A stretch of DNA of 64,000 bases from Lapillicoccus jejuensis. Lineage in GTDB: Bacteria > Actinomycetota > Actinomycetes > Actinomycetales > Dermatophilaceae. The notes beneath the pieces were generated by a model. The model was not told the DNA's origin. It saw only the letters and a program-made list of their open reading frames with translations, and made no database searches. Positions 19,335-28,081 of the stretch are shown here, piece by piece; position 1 is the stretch's first letter, and the number at the start of each line of letters is the position of its first letter. Both the position numbers and the translations under genes were made by a program. The DNA lies in the NCBI RefSeq assembly GCF_006715055.1, contig NZ_VFMN01000001.1:248001-312000 (forward strand). The letters run 5' to 3'.

Positions 19335-20219
19335 ATGACCGACACGGACCCCGCACGCGCCGTCGACCTGGCCTTCGACCGCTCCGGGCCGGTGGGCGCG
19401 CCCGCCGTCGTGCTGCTGCACGGCTGGCCGGGCGACCGCACCGACTGGGCGTCGGTGAGCGACCTGCTCGCCGCGGATCACGACGTCGTCGTGCCGGACC
19501 TGCGCGGGTTCGGGGCGTCGTACGAGCCGGGGCGGGACGACGGCGCCGACCCGGCGGCGTCGTACGGGGCCTCGCCGCAGGCGGGGTACGTCGCCCGGCT
19601 CGTCGAGTCGCTGGGGCTGGAGGGGCCGGTCGTCGCGGGGTACGACGTCGGCAGCCGGGTCGCGCAGGCGCTGGCCCGCGAGCACCCGGAGCAGGTGCGC
19701 GCCCTCGTGCTCACCCCGCCGGTGCCGGGGGTCGGGCGGCGGGTGCTCGAGCCGGAGCCGCAGCGCGAGTTCTGGTACCAGGCCTTCCACCAGCTCGCGC
19801 TCGCCGAGCAGCTGCTCGACGGGGATGAGCGGGCCGTGCGCGCCTACCTGCGGCACTTCTGGTCGCACTGGTCGGGGCCGGCGCTGCCGGACGACCTCGT
19901 CGAGGCGCAGCTGGACCACCTCGCGCCGCTCTACGCCCGGCCGGGCGCATTCACCGCGTCGGTCGGGTGGTACCGCGCCGGCTCCGGCACCATCGCCCGG
20001 GCCGCCGTCGAGGACTCCGGCCCGCGGCCGGCGCCGATCACCGTCCCCACGACGGTGCAGTGGCCCGAGCACGACCCGCTCTTCCCGCCGGCGTGGTCGG
20101 ACCGGCTCGGTGAGACGTTCGCCGACCACACCCTCGAGCACGTGCCCGGCGTCGGTCACTTCGCGCCGGTCGAGTACCCCGACCGGCTGGCCGACGCGAT
20201 CCGCGCCGCCGCCCGCTGA
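19335..20219 (+). CDS. Alpha/beta hydrolase, epoxide hydrolase-like
   Basis: The 294-residue protein has HGWPGDRTDW (the HGxP oxyanion motif) near residue 26, LRGFGAS near residue 56, and a nucleophile elbow GYDVGSR whose aspartate suggests an epoxide hydrolase or haloalkane dehalogenase-type mechanism. The catalytic histidine is in GVGHFAPVE near residue 275. It starts at ATG 19335 and stands alone. Epoxide hydrolase is the likelier call because of the HGWP motif and cap-region tyrosines. Natural substrate is unknown. Confidence 0.85.
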   Translation: MTDTDPARAVDLAFDRSGPVGAPAVVLLHGWPGDRTDWASVSDLLAADHDVVVPDLRGFGASYEPGRDDGADPAASYGASPQAGYVARLVESLGLEGPVVAGYDVGSRVAQALAREHPEQVRALVLTPPVPGVGRRVLEPEPQREFWYQAFHQLALAEQLLDGDERAVRAYLRHFWSHWSGPALPDDLVEAQLDHLAPLYARPGAFTASVGWYRAGSGTIARAAVEDSGPRPAPITVPTTVQWPEHDPLFPPAWSDRLGETFADHTLEHVPGVGHFAPVEYPDRLADAIRAAAR

Positions 20220-20260
20220 GCGGTGGTCGCCCCAGCAGCGTCGACTGCCGGTCGGGGCGA

Positions 20261-20294
20261 CTAGCGGCTACTATCGAACAGTAGCCACTGCTAG
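20261..20294. promoter_or_regulatory. Imperfect palindrome, probable operator of the toxin-antitoxin pair
   Basis: CTAGCGGCTACT is mirrored by AGTAGCCACTGCTAG across a 7-bp centre; the GGCTACT/AGTAGCC arms are exact. It lies 18 bp before the antitoxin start and just upstream of the GAGGAGG ribosome-binding site. This is where a toxin-antitoxin complex would bind to repress its own operon. Confidence 0.65.
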
Positions 20295-20311
20295 CCGACC
20301 GAGGAGGGGCG

Positions 20312-21085
20312 ATGGCCCTCAAGCGACACCGCGTCGACACGGCGGCCTTCCGCTCCGGACCGACCGGTCCCGGCGTCGAGACGGTCGACGTCACGGTCGA
20401 GCCCGACACGACCCGCGACGGCGTCGTCCTGCGGGCCAGGACCCCGGACGGCGAGTCGTGGCACGACGTCGCCCCCGAGCTGCTCGAGCAGGGTCTGGCC
20501 GCGATCTTCACCCGGCAGTCCCAGCTGGAGCGGACCGCCGCGCGGTTCGGACTCTCCACGGAGGACCTCCTCGCCGCGCTGGCCCGGTCGGCCGTCGACC
20601 TCGCCGACCCGAGCGGGGGGCTCCCGGCCGCGGAACGCGAGGCCCTCCGCCGCGCCGGCATCTCGCTCGACGGATCGCCGCAGGACCCGTCAGGTGCGGG
20701 TCAGGTGGCACTCGGTCTCGCCCGGGGCCGGCGGCTGCGCGACGAGGCCCTCACCGTCGCGCAGGCGGCGACGGCCCTGGCGGTCACGCCGGGGCGGGTC
20801 CGGCAGCTCGTGTCCACGGGCGCGGTGGTGACGCTGCCGGGCGGGGAGAGCGGCCACCTGCTGCCCGCCTGGCAGATCGTCGACGGTCGCCTCCTGCCCG
20901 GGCTGGAGTCGGTGGCGACCGCCGCCGCGGGGCTGCACCCGCTGACCCTGGCGGGGTTCATGACGCGGCCCGACGCGGACCTCGTCGCCGACGGCGAGGC
21001 CGTCTCCCCCGTCGACTGGCTGCTGACGGGTGGTGACCCCGACGTCGTGGCGCAGCTGGTCGTCGGGCTGCGCGTGGCCGCGTGA
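20312..21085 (+). CDS. Antitoxin-like HTH protein of a RES toxin-antitoxin pair
   Basis: A 257-residue protein. The N-terminal 70 residues are beta-rich. A helix-turn-helix lies at TVAQAATALAVTPGRVRQLVSTGAV near residue 149, and the C terminus (GFMTRPDADL...SPVDWLLTGGDPDVV) resembles the ParS/Xre-type antitoxin segment that plugs RES toxins. It starts at ATG 20312 behind GAGGAGG. Its stop overlaps the RES gene start as GTGA, the usual coupled arrangement. It would neutralise the toxin and repress the operon through the upstream palindrome. The antitoxin role is inferred from context and C-terminal similarity. Confidence 0.6.
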   Translation: MALKRHRVDTAAFRSGPTGPGVETVDVTVEPDTTRDGVVLRARTPDGESWHDVAPELLEQGLAAIFTRQSQLERTAARFGLSTEDLLAALARSAVDLADPSGGLPAAEREALRRAGISLDGSPQDPSGAGQVALGLARGRRLRDEALTVAQAATALAVTPGRVRQLVSTGAVVTLPGGESGHLLPAWQIVDGRLLPGLESVATAAAGLHPLTLAGFMTRPDADLVADGEAVSPVDWLLTGGDPDVVAQLVVGLRVAA

Positions 21086-21741
21086 CCACCCGCTGCCCCG
21101 CACCGCCGTGGACGCTCCCGCCGCTCGACCCGGGTGACGTCCTCGACCAGGTCGACCCCGTCCTGCGGATCTACTCCTCCGCCGGCCCGTACGCCGTCGG
21201 CTGGTCCACCCTCCGCTCCCACGGTCCGGTCGCCTCGATGCGGTTCGACCACCACCCACCGCCGGCGCGGATGCATCCCACGCTCGCGGTGACGTACGGC
21301 ACCACGTCGTGGACGGGCCGCGACGGGCGACCGACCGACCCCTTCGAGGTCGCCGTCGTGGAGCGGTTCCGCAGCAGCGGGGTGCTCGACCGCACCACCG
21401 ACGGCCCCCGCTTCGTGCTGTGGGCGCCGACCCGGCCCCTGCGGCTGCTGCAGCTCAGCGACTCGACCTGGGTGGCGCGAGCCGGGGGCAACGCCGCCCT
21501 GACGTCCGGTGCCCGCGGCACGGCCCGCGCGTGGTCGCGCGCGATCCACCGCAGCTACCCCGACGTCGACGGCCTGCTCTGGTCCTCGAGCGTGCTGCCG
21601 CCCGGCCGGTCGGTCGTGCTCTACGAGCGGGCGCGGGACGCGGTGCCGTCGGCGCCGGACAGCGACCGGGCCCTGGCGGAACCGTTCCTGCAGCCGGCTC
21701 TCGCGCGGATCGCCGGGCGCTACGGCCTGACCCTGCTGTGA
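21082..21741 (+). CDS. RES-domain protein, probable NAD+-degrading toxin
   Basis: A 219-residue protein with the RES-family layout: LRIYSSAGPYAVGW near residue 29, a RFDHH segment, VTYGTTSWTG, a candidate catalytic glutamate in FEVAVVERF, and the late LLWSSSVLPPGRSVVLYE block. RES toxins such as MbcT and Res degrade NAD+. The usual Arg-x-Gly region is divergent here, so activity is uncertain. The start is GTG 21082, coupled to the upstream antitoxin-like gene. Confidence 0.62.
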   Translation: MTTRCPAPPWTLPPLDPGDVLDQVDPVLRIYSSAGPYAVGWSTLRSHGPVASMRFDHHPPPARMHPTLAVTYGTTSWTGRDGRPTDPFEVAVVERFRSSGVLDRTTDGPRFVLWAPTRPLRLLQLSDSTWVARAGGNAALTSGARGTARAWSRAIHRSYPDVDGLLWSSSVLPPGRSVVLYERARDAVPSAPDSDRALAEPFLQPALARIAGRYGLTLL

Positions 21742-21759
21742 CCTCGACGGGCCCGTTCG

Positions 21760-22257
21760 TCACCGCAGATCGGAGCGGGCGCGGCCGACGACGGTGATCG
21801 TCACCGACCCGCCGAGGAAGGACAGCACGCCCGACGCGAAGGGCAGGTCGGCGTCGCCCTGGACGACGACGACCGCGGTGCGCCCGTCCGGGGTCCCCGT
21901 CCCCGGGCCGATCCGCCACGACGAGACCCCCTGCGGTCGTGGGGTGCTCGCGAGGTTCGCCGCGGCGGCCGAGGCGACAGTGGCGTCACTGACCGTGACC
22001 GAGGTGCCGATCCCCTGCATGTAGGCCTGCTGCTCGTCGATCGCGTCCGCCGCGTCGAGGGCGGCCGCGTCGGCGGCGTCGAGCAGACGGGTGCGCGCCA
22101 GCTGCGCGGCCGTCGCGTCCATCCCGCCGAGGATGACGACGAGCACCACGACCATCAACCCGACGACGAGGATCGACAGCTGGCCGCCGTCGCGCCGCCG
22201 GCTCCGCAGTCCCGCCAGGCGGCGCCGTACCGACCCGAGCACCCCGCGCACCCTCAC
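21760..22257 (-). CDS. TadG-like pilus assembly protein
   Basis: A 165-residue protein with an N-terminal membrane segment after a basic stretch (RRRDGGQLSILVVGLMVVVLVVILGG) and the TadG-type helix RTRLLDAADAAALDAADAI. This is the minor-pilin-like layout at the end of actinobacterial tad operons. It starts at GTG 22257, overlapping the previous stop. It is the last gene of the tad operon that the integrated element separates from cpaF, tadB and most of tadC. It would lie in the membrane with its C terminus outside. Confidence 0.75.
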   Translation of the reverse strand: MRVRGVLGSVRRRLAGLRSRRRDGGQLSILVVGLMVVVLVVILGGMDATAAQLARTRLLDAADAAALDAADAIDEQQAYMQGIGTSVTVSDATVASAAAANLASTPRPQGVSSWRIGPGTGTPDGRTAVVVVQGDADLPFASGVLSFLGGSVTITVVGRARSDLR

Positions 22258-22727
22258 CGCCCCGCGAACCGCTCGGCCGTGACGACGTGCGTCGCGCTCA
22301 CCGGCACCGACGTCGGCAGCGACCCGGCGAGGAAGTCGGGCACCCACGGCAGCGCCACCTGCACCGTCTCGGTCACCGCGATCCGCCCCTCGGGCCGCAG
22401 GCACGGCGACCCGTCGCAGCGGTACGTCGTCGCCCCCTGCCCCTCGAACCCGAAGTCCCCCAACGGGATCGACGCTGCGACCTGCGCGCGCCCGGGCGCC
22501 TGCATCTCCTGGGGCGCGGTGACGAACGCCCGCCCACCCTCGCGGGCCGCCGCCGAGACGGCGTACGACGCCGCCTGCAGCCGACCGACGACGAGCACGA
22601 GGTAGACCATCGGCACGAGCAGCAGCACCCCGACGACGACGAACTCGAGGATCGCGCGCCCCGAGTCCGCCCGCCCCAGCCGGACCCGCAGCCGCAACAG
22701 CGCTGCTGGACGCAGACGCGGCCTCAC
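22254..22727 (-). CDS. TadE-family pseudopilin
   Basis: A 157-residue TadE-like protein. The hallmark is the prepilin-like segment DSGRAILEFVVVGVLLLVPMVYL near residue 20, with the conserved glutamate five residues into the hydrophobic stretch. YRCDGSPC in the outer domain could form a disulfide. The start is GTG 22727 and it overlaps both neighbours as GTGA. It would be processed by a prepilin peptidase and assist Tad pilus assembly. Confidence 0.85.
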   Translation of the reverse strand: MRPRLRPAALLRLRVRLGRADSGRAILEFVVVGVLLLVPMVYLVLVVGRLQAASYAVSAAAREGGRAFVTAPQEMQAPGRAQVAASIPLGDFGFEGQGATTYRCDGSPCLRPEGRIAVTETVQVALPWVPDFLAGSLPTSVPVSATHVVTAERFAGR

Positions 22728-23158
22728 CGCTGCGACTCCAGGAACGCGCGCCCGTGCACGGTCAGCGACCCGGACGGACCGAGCAGCCCGAGCACCGGCA
22801 GCGGCGCGACGACGGTGACCTCGACGACCTGGACGCCGTCCGGGGTCGTCACCGTCGTCTGGGTGACGTCCTGCGAGTAGGCGGCCGCGAGCGAGCGCTG
22901 CGCCAGGTCGCGCGTGCGGGCCGCCCCCTCCCCCGGCTGCGCCCCCAGCCGGGCGCCGAGCAGCGCCCCCTCGGACGCGCACGAGACGAGCGTGTTGCGC
23001 ACGTGCAGGACGAGCGCGAGCTGCAGCACCCCCATCCCGATGACGACGACGAGCACCGAGACCATGGCGAACTCCGCCACCGCGTTGCCGCGGTCGCGTC
23101 GGGCAGCGGCCCAGCGGTGCCGCGCTCGCGCGCACCACCGGGCGCCGTACGGCGTCAC
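22724..23158 (-). CDS. TadE-family pseudopilin
   Basis: A 144-residue TadE-like protein with RDRGNAVAEFAMVSVLVVVIGMGVLQLALVLHVRNTL at about residues 22-58, the usual prepilin-like membrane segment, and one cysteine in VSCASEGALLGAR. It starts at GTG 23158, 5 bp after the flp-like gene. It belongs to the same operon as the following tadE and tadG-like genes. Confidence 0.85.
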   Translation of the reverse strand: MTPYGARWCARARHRWAAARRDRGNAVAEFAMVSVLVVVIGMGVLQLALVLHVRNTLVSCASEGALLGARLGAQPGEGAARTRDLAQRSLAAAYSQDVTQTTVTTPDGVQVVEVTVVAPLPVLGLLGPSGSLTVHGRAFLESQR

Positions 23159-23162
23159 GCCG

Positions 23163-23363
23163 TCAGGGACCCTTGACGGCGCTGACCGCGCTGCTGAAGA
23201 CGCCCTTGAGGGCGGGCTCGGCGACGAGCCACAGCGCGGTGACGAGACCCGCGGTCATCACGGTGATGAGCACCCAGCCGGGCACGTCACCCCGCTCGGC
23301 CCCGCGCAGGGCCAGGGTGCGGCGCGTCCACGCGCGCAGCAGGTGGTCGGTCAGTCGGTTCAT
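23163..23363 (-). CDS. Small Flp/DUF4244-type pilin
   Basis: A 66-residue protein with a basic N terminus, then RGDVPGWVLITVMTAGLVTALWLV, and a short extracellular tail. This matches the DUF4244 small pilin-like proteins that sit between tadC and tadE in actinobacteria. It is probably the major pilin subunit, although a classical Flp cleavage motif is only weakly visible. It begins at ATG 23363. In an element-free chromosome it would follow tadC by about 50 bp. Confidence 0.8.
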   Translation of the reverse strand: MNRLTDHLLRAWTRRTLALRGAERGDVPGWVLITVMTAGLVTALWLVAEPALKGVFSSAVSAVKGP

Positions 23364-23411
23364 GGGTCTCCCTGTCGTGGTGTGGTTCTCGTGCTCGTGC
23401 GGTGCGGCGGG

Positions 23412-23498
23412 TCAGATCTGGAAGTGCAGGGCGGTCACGCCCGGGTAGATCGCGAAGAGGACCGCCACCGGCAGGACGAGGAAGACGACCGGGATCAT
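23412..23498 (-). pseudogene. tadC: tadC 3' fragment (left side of the insertion)
   Basis: On the minus strand these 87 bases read MIPVVFLVLPVAVLF and continue to AIYPGVTALHFQI and a stop. That is the last transmembrane segment and tail expected of a TadC protein. The rest of tadC lies 37 kb away at 60,556-61,458, ending in KEIAMM before the sequence diverges. The two pieces join in frame as KEIAMMIPVV. There is no start signal, so the fragment is probably silent while the element is integrated. Confidence 0.9.
23496..23498. other. Left attachment junction (attL core CAT)
   Basis: The left junction reads GGGATCATGGTTG and the right one GTGACCATCATCG. The shared CAT marks the crossover. Joining the outer halves rebuilds GGGATCATCATCG, which keeps tadC in frame. 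The integrase gene starts 33 bp further in. Serine integrases need only a 2-bp core, so the exact crossover dinucleotide within CAT is not resolved. Confidence 0.75.
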
Positions 23499-23530
23499 GG
23501 TTGTCAGCCAGATCCTGTTAGATTTCCCCC

Positions 23531-24886
23531 ATGAGGGCAGCCATCTACGTTCGCCAGTCGCTCGACAAGAGCGGTGAGGCGTTGGCCGTCGGGCGGCAGC
23601 TCGCGGAGTGCCTGGAGCTCGTCGAATCCCGCGGATGGGAGGTTGCGGACGTCTACCAGGACAACGACGTCAGCGCCTCGAGCGGCAAGATGCGACCTGA
23701 GTGGAGCCGGCTCCTCACGGACCTCGCAGACGGACGCCACGACGTCCTCGTCGCCTGGCACACGGACCGCATGTACCGGCGGCTGCGTGACCTCGTCGAG
23801 CTGATCGACATCGTGGAGAAGCGACGTAACTTCAAGATCGCAACGGTGCGCTCGTCCGACATCGACCTGTCAACGCCCGCCGGCCGAATGAGTGCGTCCA
23901 TGCTGGGATCCGTGGCCGCGTATGAGGTTCAGCAGAAGGGCGACCGTCAACGAGCAGCCAACCGGCAGCGCGCGCAGGACGGTGTCGTCCTGTGGTCGCG
24001 CCGCCCCTTCGGCTTTGACCGCGACGGGTCGACTGTCACTGTCGTCAAAGCCGAGTCAAAGGAGATCAAGGCAGCCGCGCGCAAGGTCCTCAAGGGCGCC
24101 ACGCTCTCATCCATCGCGGCGGACCTCAACGCTCGCGGCATTCCGACGACAACCGGAGGTCGGTGGACCGTCACAGCCGTCCGTCGCACGCTGGTCAACC
24201 CACGCACTGCAGGCCGAGTCGTGAGTAGGGGTCAGGACTATGGGGCGACTGGCCCCAAAATCCTTGACGCCGAAACTTTCGACCGGGTCGGGGCCTTGCT
24301 GCGCGACCCGGCCCGGAAGTCCGCTCCCCCGTCGACCGCGGTTAAGTACCTGCTCTCGGGGCTCGCGTGCTGTGGTCGAGACGACGAGCCGATGTACGCC
24401 ACCAGCAACCCACAGGGCGTCATGGTCTACCGCTGCCAGAGCTGTTACATGACCCGCCGCATGGACCTCGTCGACGAGGTCGTCATCGCTGTCGTCATGT
24501 CGCGCTTGACCCAGCCGGACGGACTCGGACTGTTCGACCAAGGAGGCGACCTAGTCCAAGTAAGAGGACGCCTACTCGACCTGCAAGAGCGCCGCGACGG
24601 ACTGGCGTCACTGCTCGCGGAAGGACTACTGACGGCGCAGGCAGTGCGCGAGCAGGCGACCAAGCTGACGGCGGAGATCGACGTCCTCGAGCGACGTATC
24701 AGCCAGGCCGACTCAACCACCACCGTGGCACGACTCGCCCGCGCCGAGGACGTTGCGGCGGCGTACAGACGGTTGTCGCTCATGGACCAGCGCAAAGTCA
24801 TCAACACCCTGTTGTCGGTGCGAATTTTGCCGGCTGGCAAGGGCGTCCGCTTTGATCCGAGCCAAGTCGCCGTCCAGTGGAGATAG
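23531..24886 (+). CDS. Large serine integrase
   Basis: A 451-residue recombinase. The catalytic serine is in YVRQSLDKSGE near residue 10. The resolvase domain runs to about residue 140 (GRMSASMLGSVAAYE), followed by a recombinase domain (GVVLWSRRPFGFDRDG...GIPTTTGGRWT). A zinc ribbon (CCGRDDEP...YRCQSC) lies near residues 280-305, and a coiled coil (LLDLQERRDGLASLLAEGL) near residue 345. It starts 33 bp inside the left junction, facing inward, the classical position next to attP. It should catalyse integration into tadC; excision would need a directionality factor. Confidence 0.95.
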   Translation: MRAAIYVRQSLDKSGEALAVGRQLAECLELVESRGWEVADVYQDNDVSASSGKMRPEWSRLLTDLADGRHDVLVAWHTDRMYRRLRDLVELIDIVEKRRNFKIATVRSSDIDLSTPAGRMSASMLGSVAAYEVQQKGDRQRAANRQRAQDGVVLWSRRPFGFDRDGSTVTVVKAESKEIKAAARKVLKGATLSSIAADLNARGIPTTTGGRWTVTAVRRTLVNPRTAGRVVSRGQDYGATGPKILDAETFDRVGALLRDPARKSAPPSTAVKYLLSGLACCGRDDEPMYATSNPQGVMVYRCQSCYMTRRMDLVDEVVIAVVMSRLTQPDGLGLFDQGGDLVQVRGRLLDLQERRDGLASLLAEGLLTAQAVREQATKLTAEIDVLERRISQADSTTTVARLARAEDVAAAYRRLSLMDQRKVINTLLSVRILPAGKGVRFDPSQVAVQWR

Positions 24887-25006
24887 CGCAAGCAAGCCCT
24901 CATTGACTCCCGCCCTGGACCAACACCCAGGCGTGACGCCCCGCCTCGACGCCGGGTTGTCCCGGGACCAGCTAGTACCCCGCAGCGACCAAGCAAGGAG
25001 AGCGCG

Positions 25007-25372
25007 ATGATAGGTATCGCGGCAGACGTCCCTGACGAGCACGCCGGGTGCCCCCCATTGTGTGAGTTGATGACCAGGCCGTCCTTCTCCACGCGATCAC
25101 GGCTCGTCATACGGTGCATGAGCAAGCCGGGACACACGAGGGTGATCGCCCTGGTCTACGGAGCCCACCTGGTGCACCGGTTCGGGTGCGTCACCTACCC
25201 GCCAGCCCGCCACGAGGCCCTCGAGGTCCCCTGTGACAAGTGCCCTCAGGTCTGGTTGATCGACGCAAGGCGGTTAATCGAAGGAGTGCAACAAAAGCGG
25301 AAAGTGAGCGTTGCTGACATCGCTAGGCCGCCGAAGCCCAGGGGGGTGACCCAGCCGCCCTCAAGCAACTAG
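25007..25372 (+). CDS. Hypothetical protein with cysteine pairs
   Basis: A 121-residue protein that I cannot assign. Cysteines in CPPLCEL and CDKCPQVW suggest a small zinc-binding site. The C terminus is basic and proline-rich. An AAGGAG ribosome-binding site lies about 8 bp before ATG 25007. It lies between the integrase and the coupled replication operon, where serine-integrase elements often carry a directionality factor, but there is no sequence evidence for that role. Confidence 0.55.
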   Translation: MIGIAADVPDEHAGCPPLCELMTRPSFSTRSRLVIRCMSKPGHTRVIALVYGAHLVHRFGCVTYPPARHEALEVPCDKCPQVWLIDARRLIEGVQQKRKVSVADIARPPKPRGVTQPPSSN

Positions 25373-25476
25373 GCTTAGGCTCGTCATCAGACCCTGGATG
25401 TCTCGGCATCGGTCTCGACTGCCTCGGCCTACGGCCAACCTGCGAGTGGGCATCGCCTCGAGAGAGGTGTGCCCCC

Positions 25477-25743
25477 ATGTCCGAGGTCCGCAGAGCCAGG
25501 TCGCGCCTGGCTAACGAGATTCGCCGCGTCCGCGCCTCAGGCGGCGTTGCGAACGACCATCCTGCAGTTCGCGAGCACCGTCGGGATCTGGCAGCGGCGA
25601 AGATCGAGCAGTACGCGAGAGCAGTCCTCCAAGACGCACCGCCGCTCACTGCGGCGCAGCTGACCAGGCTGGCGGCCATCTTCCAGACCACACCCCCGGA
25701 ACGCCGAGCGAGGCTCGTTTACGGCGGGGAGACCACGCGATGA
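25477..25743 (+). CDS. Small helical protein upstream of the replication module
   Basis: An 88-residue basic, helix-rich protein (RRARSRLANEIRRVRASGG, then AQLTRLAAIFQTTPPERRARLV). Similar small genes sit upstream of primase genes in phiRv1-like and other actinobacterial elements. It starts at ATG 25477 and its stop overlaps the next ATG. It is a candidate excision or replication accessory factor by position only. Confidence 0.6.
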   Translation: MSEVRRARSRLANEIRRVRASGGVANDHPAVREHRRDLAAAKIEQYARAVLQDAPPLTAAQLTRLAAIFQTTPPERRARLVYGGETTR

Positions 25744-26015
25744 CGCGGTCTGGAGACATCCCCAGCCACACCCGGTGGTCCTTTCACGGCGCACGACGAA
25801 TCTACCTCGGCCAAGAGCCCCGGCCCAGTGAGTTCATAGTCGCGGGACGCGGCCAAGTAAGCCACACGACCCTCGAGTGCCCCGCCCTTCGAACGGGACG
25901 GCGTCGCGCTATGAGTCGGCAGTGGGCGAGCGGGGGCTTCTACGCCGTGACTGAGACCCTCGCCGACCGCTTCGTGCCCAGGTGCCCAACGTGCCAGCGG
26001 AGCGTGGCTCGGTGA
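25740..26015 (+). CDS. Hypothetical protein of the replication operon
   Basis: A 91-residue protein with a C-terminal CPTCQRSV pair and an upstream cysteine in LECPALRTG, perhaps a small zinc-binding fold. It overlaps both neighbours (ATGA before, GTGA after), so it is translationally coupled to the primase gene. I do not recognise it beyond this. Confidence 0.6.
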   Translation: MTRSGDIPSHTRWSFHGARRIYLGQEPRPSEFIVAGRGQVSHTTLECPALRTGRRRAMSRQWASGGFYAVTETLADRFVPRCPTCQRSVAR

Positions 26016-28081
26016 AAGAGCAAAGAGGCCGCCCCGGATCCGACCCCGGGGCGGCGGTGAGCCAAGTGGTTGCGAACCCCAAGCTCGTCAGCACCATAGG
26101 CGACCCCGCCGACACCAGGCCGAGCCCCCGTCAGCCGATGGGGGGTGCGAGGTCTAGCCGAACCCGGTTCGCTGCTACCCCGGGTTCTCAAGCAACAGGG
26201 AGTGGTTGGCGACAAGCGGACGTGGAGCAGCTTGTTCAGCTCGGTCTTCCTCTCATACCAGTCGGTCCGCACAAGTCGTCTCTCGTCAGATGGCGCCTTG
26301 GGGCTCGTGACTACGTTCATGACCCACCGACGCTTGGGGAGGTCGATGAGTGGGCCGACACGTTAGGCCCTGCCGGCTGGGCTGTGCTGTGCGGTGGTCC
26401 GGCCGCCATCGTGGTGCTCGACATCGAGGAGCCGGGGTGGTCGGACCGGGGACCTCAGGGTGAGGGCATCCGTGCAGTCGTTTCGTCGCTGCCGAGCACC
26501 TGCCTCCGCACCTCCCCCTCGGGTGGTCGGCACGCTTACCTTCGGGTTCTCGATGGGCCCGCTCCGGATGGCCGCGGCGGCCATCTGGTGGAGCGTAAAT
26601 CCGAGGGTGACAGCGGGGCGACCACTCTGCTGGCCGAACTACGAGCCGAGCGTCAGTACGCGGTGATCTTGGGGCCGGGGCGTGGCTTCCTTCAGCGCAC
26701 CTTCATGCCGCATGGCGTGACCCGCGCCCAGCTCGACGACATCATGGCCAAACTGCGGGATCTCTCCGACGGGCAACGTCACACCCCTAGTCGCACGGTG
26801 TCGGGAGGATCAGACCCGGTGTCAGGCCGGAACTGGCTCGACCTGCTTCCGCCAGCAGAGCCGTGCCGAGTTGTTCTGGCTCAGACCGAAGTCGTGATGA
26901 AACTGCTTGCCGCGGACTCGCTGACACCCGCGATCCTGGCCCCTGTCCTTCGTCTCATCGGTCTGGTGCAGGACGGGCACCAAGGCGTTCCCGAGGAATT
27001 GTGCATGCTGCGGACGGAGTTCCTGCATCGGGTGAACCTTCGCGGTACACGTCCTGGGGGGCGTGAGGCCGCCGCAGGGCAATGGGAGCGGTCGATCTCT
27101 GGAGCCGTCAGAAAGGTCGAGCCACCGCGGTGGCTGAGCGCCCGGGAACGGCGGGTCTGTGCTTGCTGGGTCGAGCACGTGGTGGCCCTGCACCACTCGG
27201 CGCGACCACCCTTAACCAGCAAGGGCAGAGCCCGCACAAGCGAGGAGCTGGTGATTCAGCACGTGGCCTCGTGGGCTACGTCGACGGGACGACCCATCGT
27301 CAGGCAGTCACAGCGACAGATCTCGCTGGCAGTCGGCATCGGGCTGAAGTCGGTCAACTCGACGATCCGGCGCATCGAGCAGCAGGGCTGGGTGGTGCGC
27401 CACAGTAGGCCGGCCGGTTCCATCGACGGACTCGAGCTAGCAGTCCCCGTGGACCTAAGGGGAACAACAAAGTACTTCTCTGCGGAGCTGCCTTCTGTTG
27501 TTCCCCTTATGGACCGTGCGCTGCACCCCCTGTTCGGCTCCCGTGGTCTGGGTCCGGGCCCCGCGGAGACGTTCAGCCACTTGGCGGAACACCACCGACG
27601 TCTGATGCGCGGCTATCTCGTTCGGGTCAGTCCGGGGACGATCAGCGACCCGCCAGGCAGGCCACCAAGTGCGCGGCCTCTGCCTGCGGCCGGCAAAGGT
27701 CCAGGGCGAACGGTTGCTGAGCTCGTAGAGCTCACGGGGAAGACCCGCAGGACAGTGCGCCACCACCTCCGCCGGCTCAACGAGGTAGGTCTCGCGTTCT
27801 GCGACAGCTCGGAGAGGTGGTGGCGCTATCGCGCCCATCCTGACTGGGTCGCTGAGCGCTATCGCATCGGCGACGTCACCCCGGTCAGGAGGGACCTCTA
27901 CGACCGACAGCGTCGCGCCTGGTTCCGACCCCAGCTCGCATCAGGCCGGGTTAAGCGACTCCACGAGGACGGCGTCCACAAGTACGTCGATCGCGTCAGT
28001 GGCGAGATCCGCTGGATCGACACGAATCCGCCAGACACGGGTCCGCGAGCCCAAGGCCAAACCACAAGGACACCGGAATGA
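26012..28081 (+). CDS. Primase-polymerase replication protein
   Basis: A 689-residue protein. Residues 60-260 match the bifunctional primase/polymerase (prim-pol) fold: LGLPLIPVGPHKSSLVRW, a metal-binding VVLDIEEPG, LPSTCLRTSPSGGRHAYLRV, and LLAELRAERQYAVILGPGRG. Later regions hold two winged-helix-like segments, ISLAVGIGLKSVNSTIRRIEQ and VAELVELTGKTRRTVRHHLRRL. I chose GTG 26012 because it overlaps the previous stop as GTGA. It would prime or start replication of the excised element with the helicase encoded next. Confidence 0.82.
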   Translation: MKEQRGRPGSDPGAAVSQVVANPKLVSTIGDPADTRPSPRQPMGGARSSRTRFAATPGSQATGSGWRQADVEQLVQLGLPLIPVGPHKSSLVRWRLGARDYVHDPPTLGEVDEWADTLGPAGWAVLCGGPAAIVVLDIEEPGWSDRGPQGEGIRAVVSSLPSTCLRTSPSGGRHAYLRVLDGPAPDGRGGHLVERKSEGDSGATTLLAELRAERQYAVILGPGRGFLQRTFMPHGVTRAQLDDIMAKLRDLSDGQRHTPSRTVSGGSDPVSGRNWLDLLPPAEPCRVVLAQTEVVMKLLAADSLTPAILAPVLRLIGLVQDGHQGVPEELCMLRTEFLHRVNLRGTRPGGREAAAGQWERSISGAVRKVEPPRWLSARERRVCACWVEHVVALHHSARPPLTSKGRARTSEELVIQHVASWATSTGRPIVRQSQRQISLAVGIGLKSVNSTIRRIEQQGWVVRHSRPAGSIDGLELAVPVDLRGTTKYFSAELPSVVPLMDRALHPLFGSRGLGPGPAETFSHLAEHHRRLMRGYLVRVSPGTISDPPGRPPSARPLPAAGKGPGRTVAELVELTGKTRRTVRHHLRRLNEVGLAFCDSSERWWRYRAHPDWVAERYRIGDVTPVRRDLYDRQRRAWFRPQLASGRVKRLHEDGVHKYVDRVSGEIRWIDTNPPDTGPRAQGQTTRTPE

